A program made the translations under genes and the position numbers. Source: Sedimentibacter sp. (GTDB lineage Bacteria; Bacillota; Clostridia; Tissierellales; Sedimentibacteraceae). From it: a stretch of DNA of 63,230 bases. The notes beneath the pieces were generated by a model. That model saw nothing but the letters and a program-made list of their open reading frames with translations. It did not search any database and had not been told where the DNA came from. Each line of letters opens with the position of its first letter. Within the stretch, counting starts at the first letter, position 1. Below are positions 59,973 to 63,230 of this stretch, in pieces. Where the stretch lies: the NCBI GenBank assembly GCA_018436705.1, contig JAHDLA010000012.1, positions 1-63,230 on the forward strand, written 5' to 3'.

Positions 59973-61211
59973 ATGGACACAAATTTTTTTGTTAACAACA
60001 GGATGAGATTTTCTGAAAGAATGGAGGATTGTTCATCTGCGGTGTTTTTTTCCGGCAGAGCACCAAGGGAAAGCGCTGATCAATTGTATGACTTTTCAGT
60101 GGATAGAAATTTTTTCTATCTTACAGGAATAGATAGAGAAGACATGATACTTTTAATTGAAAAAATTAATGGGAAGATTACAGAAACTTTGTATATTCCT
60201 CCTGTTGACGAGCACTTTGAAAAATGGTTCGGAATTTTAATGAGAAAAGACGAAGCTACTCAGGTATCAGGTATAAAATCAATTCAGAATAAAAATGAAT
60301 TTATGGATCAGTTTGCAAAAAAACTTTCGTCTCCTGACAGGCCGGACAATGTATATGTATTTTCATATATAACAGGTGCAGATGAATCCTATGACCACTA
60401 CAGAAAGCTTGCACATTGGATGAAAAATCAATTCCCAGCTGTTAATATAAAAAATTCGCTTGATTTGATGATTGAGCTAAGAAGCTCCAAAACAGAAGAT
60501 GAAGTGAATGAAATTAAGACTGCAATAGGTTACACAAAGGAAGCATTGGAATTTGTAATGAAGAATTTGAAGCCAGGGAAATTTGAATACCAGGTTAAAG
60601 CAGACTTTGAGTACCAGTTACAACTCAGGGGGTCAAGACCAAGCTTTAAGACAATTGGAGCATCTGGCGAAAGAGCGGTAATTTTGCACTACATAGACCT
60701 GAAACAAAAAATAAAGGACGGAAATTTGATACTTCTTGACTTAGGAGCCCTATCCAACAACTATGCTTCAGATATTACAAGAACGTACCCTGCAAACGGA
60801 AAATTCAGCCAGAGGCAAAAAGATATATACAATATAGTATTGGAGGCACAGGATGTAACCATGGATGCCATGCATGTGGGTGCTTCAGAAATTGCTGTTA
60901 ATGATGCGGTTAAAAAGCATTTTGCAAAGGGGCTGAAAGCTTTGAATATTATCAGAGAAGATGCAGATGTAGATAAATATTACTATCACAGCATAGGTCA
61001 TCCTTTAGGACTAGATGTACATGATTTGAGAAGAAGGAACAAAACTATGCAGGAAAACAATGTGTACACTGTTGAGCCGGGTCTTTACATTAAGGAAGAA
61101 GGCATAGGCATAAGAATAGAGGATGATGTATGGGTTACTAAAAAAGGCATAATAAATCTCTCTAGCGATATTATTAAAACTGTTAATGATATTGAAAATT
61201 TTATGAAATAG
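59973..61211 (+). CDS. Xaa-Pro aminopeptidase (M24B)
   Basis: The 412-residue enzyme has an N-terminal creatinase/AMP_N domain (about 1-140) and a pita-bread M24 domain with metal ligands in LLDLGALSNNYASDITRTYP, HSIGHPLGLDVHD, TVEPGLYI and IRIEDDVWV. It removes N-terminal residues preceding proline. ATG 59973 follows TTGGAGGATTTATA. Confidence 0.93.
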   Translation: MDTNFFVNNRMRFSERMEDCSSAVFFSGRAPRESADQLYDFSVDRNFFYLTGIDREDMILLIEKINGKITETLYIPPVDEHFEKWFGILMRKDEATQVSGIKSIQNKNEFMDQFAKKLSSPDRPDNVYVFSYITGADESYDHYRKLAHWMKNQFPAVNIKNSLDLMIELRSSKTEDEVNEIKTAIGYTKEALEFVMKNLKPGKFEYQVKADFEYQLQLRGSRPSFKTIGASGERAVILHYIDLKQKIKDGNLILLDLGALSNNYASDITRTYPANGKFSQRQKDIYNIVLEAQDVTMDAMHVGASEIAVNDAVKKHFAKGLKALNIIREDADVDKYYYHSIGHPLGLDVHDLRRRNKTMQENNVYTVEPGLYIKEEGIGIRIEDDVWVTKKGIINLSSDIIKTVNDIENFMK

Positions 61212-61271
61212 AAATTTAGAATACGTGATTTCTTTTAAAAATGATATATAAGATAAATTAAAAATATCTCT

Positions 61272-61303
61272 AAAACGCGGAAAAAATATTTTCTGCGTTT
61301 TTT
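61272..61303 (+). terminator. Terminator of the aminopeptidase gene
   Basis: Stem AAAACGCGGAAAA paired with TTTTCTGCGTTTT (one G-T) and followed by T. Confidence 0.8.
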
Positions 61304-61401
61304 GATATAAAAATTAAGTTGATGATATAAACCGTTAGTTGATACAGATTGTGGACTTTAGTGTTATATAATTAACATATACAAAATTATGGAGGTTTAC
61401 A

Positions 61402-62844
61402 ATGGCTAAAGTTTATAAGGATTTAAGAGAATTCTTAGAAGTGCTTGAGGCAGAAGGTCAGCTTGTAAGGGTGAAAGAAGAAGTTAACCCAGAACCGGAC
61501 ATTGCCGCAGCAGGACGTGCCGCTTCAAATTTAGGCAAAAACCAACCGGCAGTACTGTTTGAAAAAGTCAAAGGATACAAGCATAGCGTAGTAACTAATG
61601 TTCACGGATCGTGGCAAAACCATGCTCTTATGCTTGGACTTGACAAGAACACATCAACAAAGGATCAATTCTATGAATTAAACAAAAGATGGGATAAGTT
61701 CCCAGTGCCGCCTAATGTAGTAAAAAGGGAAGAAGCACCATGTAAGGAAAATGTTATTGATAAAGATATTAATTTGTTTGATGTTCTTCCGTTGTACAGA
61801 ATAAATGATCAGGATGGCGGTTTCTATATATCAAAGGCATCTGTAGTAACAGCAGATCCTGAATTTCCAGATGATTTCAACAAGCTAAATGTTGGAACAT
61901 ACCGTATTCAGGTAAAGGATAAGGACAGAGTTGGAATACAGGCTCTTTCAATGCATGATATAGCAGTGCAGTTAGAAAAAGCAGAAGCAGAAAACAAAGA
62001 GCTTCCTATAGCTATTACAATTGGTAATAACCCGTTAGTTACTTTCATGGCAAGTACTCCTGTTGGTTATAGCCAAAATGAATATGAATTTGTAGGGGCA
62101 TTGCAGGATGGAGTGCCAACAGACATAGTTAAATCAGATTTATATGATCATTTATATGTTCCTGCAGGTTCAGAGGTTGTTTTGGAAGGACATATAATTC
62201 CAAGAGTAAGAACTGTTGAAGGACCTTTTGGAGAATTCCCTGGTTCTTATTCAGGATCAAGATTGCAGTGTGAAGTTCAAATAGATAGGATAACACATAG
62301 AACAAATCCAATATTTGAAAATCTGTACTTAGGTATTCCTTGGACTGAAATTGATTACTTGATGGCATTAAATACAAGCGTTCCGTTATATAAGCAGTTA
62401 AAAGAAACAATGCCGGAAGTTGTTGCTGTTAACGCTATGTACACTCATGGTATAGGAGCTATTATATCTACAAAGGTTCGTTACGGAGGATATGCTAAGG
62501 GTGTTGCATTTAGATTGCTGTCAACTCCTCACGGAATGCCTTATTCAAAGATTGTAATAGTTGTTGATGAATTTGTTGACCCATTCAATCTGGAACAGGT
62601 TATGTGGGCATTAACTACAAGAGTTCATCCAAGCAAGGACGTTTCAATAATTGAAAACTGCCCTGGTATGCCTCTTGATCCATCAACAAATCCTCCGGGA
62701 ATGCATACTAAAATGATAATAGATGCAACTACTCCTGTTCCGCCAGAACCAAATCCTAGAGAAACACAAATTTTGGAACCGCCTGCTGGAACTGATCAGT
62801 GGGAAGAAAAATTAAAAGAGTTAATAAAAAATCTTAACAACTAA
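61402..62844 (+). CDS. shdC: UbiD-family hydroxyarylic acid decarboxylase, subunit C
   Basis: The 480-residue UbiD-type enzyme uses prenylated FMN to decarboxylate hydroxyaromatic acids reversibly. UbiD features include TVEGPFGEFPGSYSGS with the conserved Glu pair, and GVAFRLLSTPHGMPYSKIVI. The length and the partner gene directly downstream match the ShdC/BsdC/VdcC group (4-hydroxybenzoate or vanillate decarboxylase) rather than ubiquinone UbiD. GGAGGTTTACA precedes the ATG. The flavin prenyltransferase (B subunit) is not in the window. Substrate is inferred from family. Confidence 0.93.
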   Translation: MAKVYKDLREFLEVLEAEGQLVRVKEEVNPEPDIAAAGRAASNLGKNQPAVLFEKVKGYKHSVVTNVHGSWQNHALMLGLDKNTSTKDQFYELNKRWDKFPVPPNVVKREEAPCKENVIDKDINLFDVLPLYRINDQDGGFYISKASVVTADPEFPDDFNKLNVGTYRIQVKDKDRVGIQALSMHDIAVQLEKAEAENKELPIAITIGNNPLVTFMASTPVGYSQNEYEFVGALQDGVPTDIVKSDLYDHLYVPAGSEVVLEGHIIPRVRTVEGPFGEFPGSYSGSRLQCEVQIDRITHRTNPIFENLYLGIPWTEIDYLMALNTSVPLYKQLKETMPEVVAVNAMYTHGIGAIISTKVRYGGYAKGVAFRLLSTPHGMPYSKIVIVVDEFVDPFNLEQVMWALTTRVHPSKDVSIIENCPGMPLDPSTNPPGMHTKMIIDATTPVPPEPNPRETQILEPPAGTDQWEEKLKELIKNLNN

Positions 62845-62860
62845 TAAGGAGGTAATTATT

Positions 62861-63067
62861 ATGAAGTGTCCACGTTGTGAGTCGGATAAAATTAAAAAAA
62901 TTACCGATGCTCCGAAAGACAATGCATGGGAAGTGTATGTTTGTGAAAAGTGCTGGTATTCATGGCGTTCAACTGAAAACCCTGTTGTAATAGAAAAATT
63001 CAAATTGGATGATGAGAAAATTGCTCATATGGGTTTAATACCGCCAATTCCACCACTGAAAAAGTAA
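62861..63067 (+). CDS. shdD: Hydroxyarylic acid decarboxylase, small subunit D
   Basis: The 68-residue protein has two cysteine pairs (CPRC at 3-6; CEKC at 28-31) forming a zinc ribbon and ends AHMGLIPPIPPLKK. This is the D subunit found only with C-type decarboxylases such as BsdD and VdcD. It is 16 bases downstream of the C subunit with AAGGAGG upstream. Confidence 0.94.
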   Translation: MKCPRCESDKIKKITDAPKDNAWEVYVCEKCWYSWRSTENPVVIEKFKLDDEKIAHMGLIPPIPPLKK

Positions 63068-63072
63068 ATATA

Positions 63073-63090
63073 AGAGGGCTTATGCCCTCT
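63073..63090 (+). terminator. Hairpin after the decarboxylase pair
   Basis: Stem AGAGGGC/GCCCTCT with loop TTAT; weak T tail. Confidence 0.55.
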
Positions 63091-63102
63091 CAGATTAATG
63101 AC

Positions 63103-63128
63103 AAACCCGCTATTTTAGCGGGTTTTCA
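63103..63128 (+). terminator. Strong terminator of the decarboxylase operon
   Basis: A 10-bp stem AAACCCGCTA/TAGCGGGTTT with a three-base loop and T-rich tail. The remaining 100 bp show no gene. Confidence 0.85.
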
Positions 63129-63230
63129 TATTTATGAATTAAAATATTTTATTATAAATTGATAAATGGTATTTTAGGTAAAACTTATAAAATCATTGAA
63201 ATTCCAATAAAAACTCAGAAAACAGTCAAA

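Overview
The window is AT-rich, low-GC Gram-positive DNA with strong purine-rich ribosome binding sites and consensus sigma-A promoters. It reads as a chromosomal segment of an anaerobic Clostridia-type bacterium. The last two genes (a UbiD-family decarboxylase and a 68-residue zinc-ribbon partner) match the C and D subunits of the hydroxyarylic acid decarboxylase known from Sedimentibacter hydroxybenzoicus, so Sedimentibacter or a close relative is my best guess. That is an inference from gene content, not a proven assignment.

Region 1 (1-834) is a tRNA array: Gln, Lys, Ser, Pro, Ile, a CAT-anticodon tRNA, Phe and Arg. Only Gln, Ile and Phe carry an encoded CCA.

Region 2 (800-30134) is a siphovirus-type prophage integrated in the 3' half of tRNA-Arg(TCG). 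A 54-bp core is repeated at both ends and a 21-bp candidate arm site lies just inside each end. Its layout is: integrase and lysogeny genes leftward (including a DnaQ-like exonuclease fused to a BRCT domain); a CI/Cro-type switch at 4917-5018; many small early genes; a replication module with a lambda-O-like iteron origin inside the replication gene; two sigma-like late regulators; an HNH endonuclease; terminase; portal; ClpP-type protease; HK97-type capsid; connectors; tail genes with a -1 frameshift chaperone; tape measure; tail tip. Two accessory genes (8180-9115 and 14590-15267) have their own promoters. No endolysin or classical holin is found before attR. In four prophage genes an ATA codon sits where ATG is expected.

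Region 3 (30398-48940) is a contractile phage-tail-like particle locus (R-type tailocin, PBSX/diffocin-like). It has an ImmA-type protease with an Xre repressor, a sigma-like activator, two tandem paralogous leader units each ending in a terminator, sheath, tube, frameshifted chaperone, tape measure, LysM baseplate protein and hub, then two consecutive baseplate-J/YmfQ-like/fibre modules. A membrane protein, holin and amidase follow. There is no terminase, portal, capsid or integrase. The second module begins with a remnant of the 3' end of the gene preceding the first, which records a segmental duplication.

Region 4 (48946-63128) is ordinary host chromosome: a lipoprotein, Bcp peroxiredoxin with YaaA, a CtpA-type protease, a DUF2500 protein, a transglutaminase-like envelope protein, an orphan HD domain resembling the C-terminal part of a CCA-adding enzyme, a NagZ-like glycosidase lipoprotein, a stalk-domain envelope protein, glycerol kinase, an M24 aminopeptidase, and the decarboxylase pair. 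Most are separated by clear intrinsic terminators.
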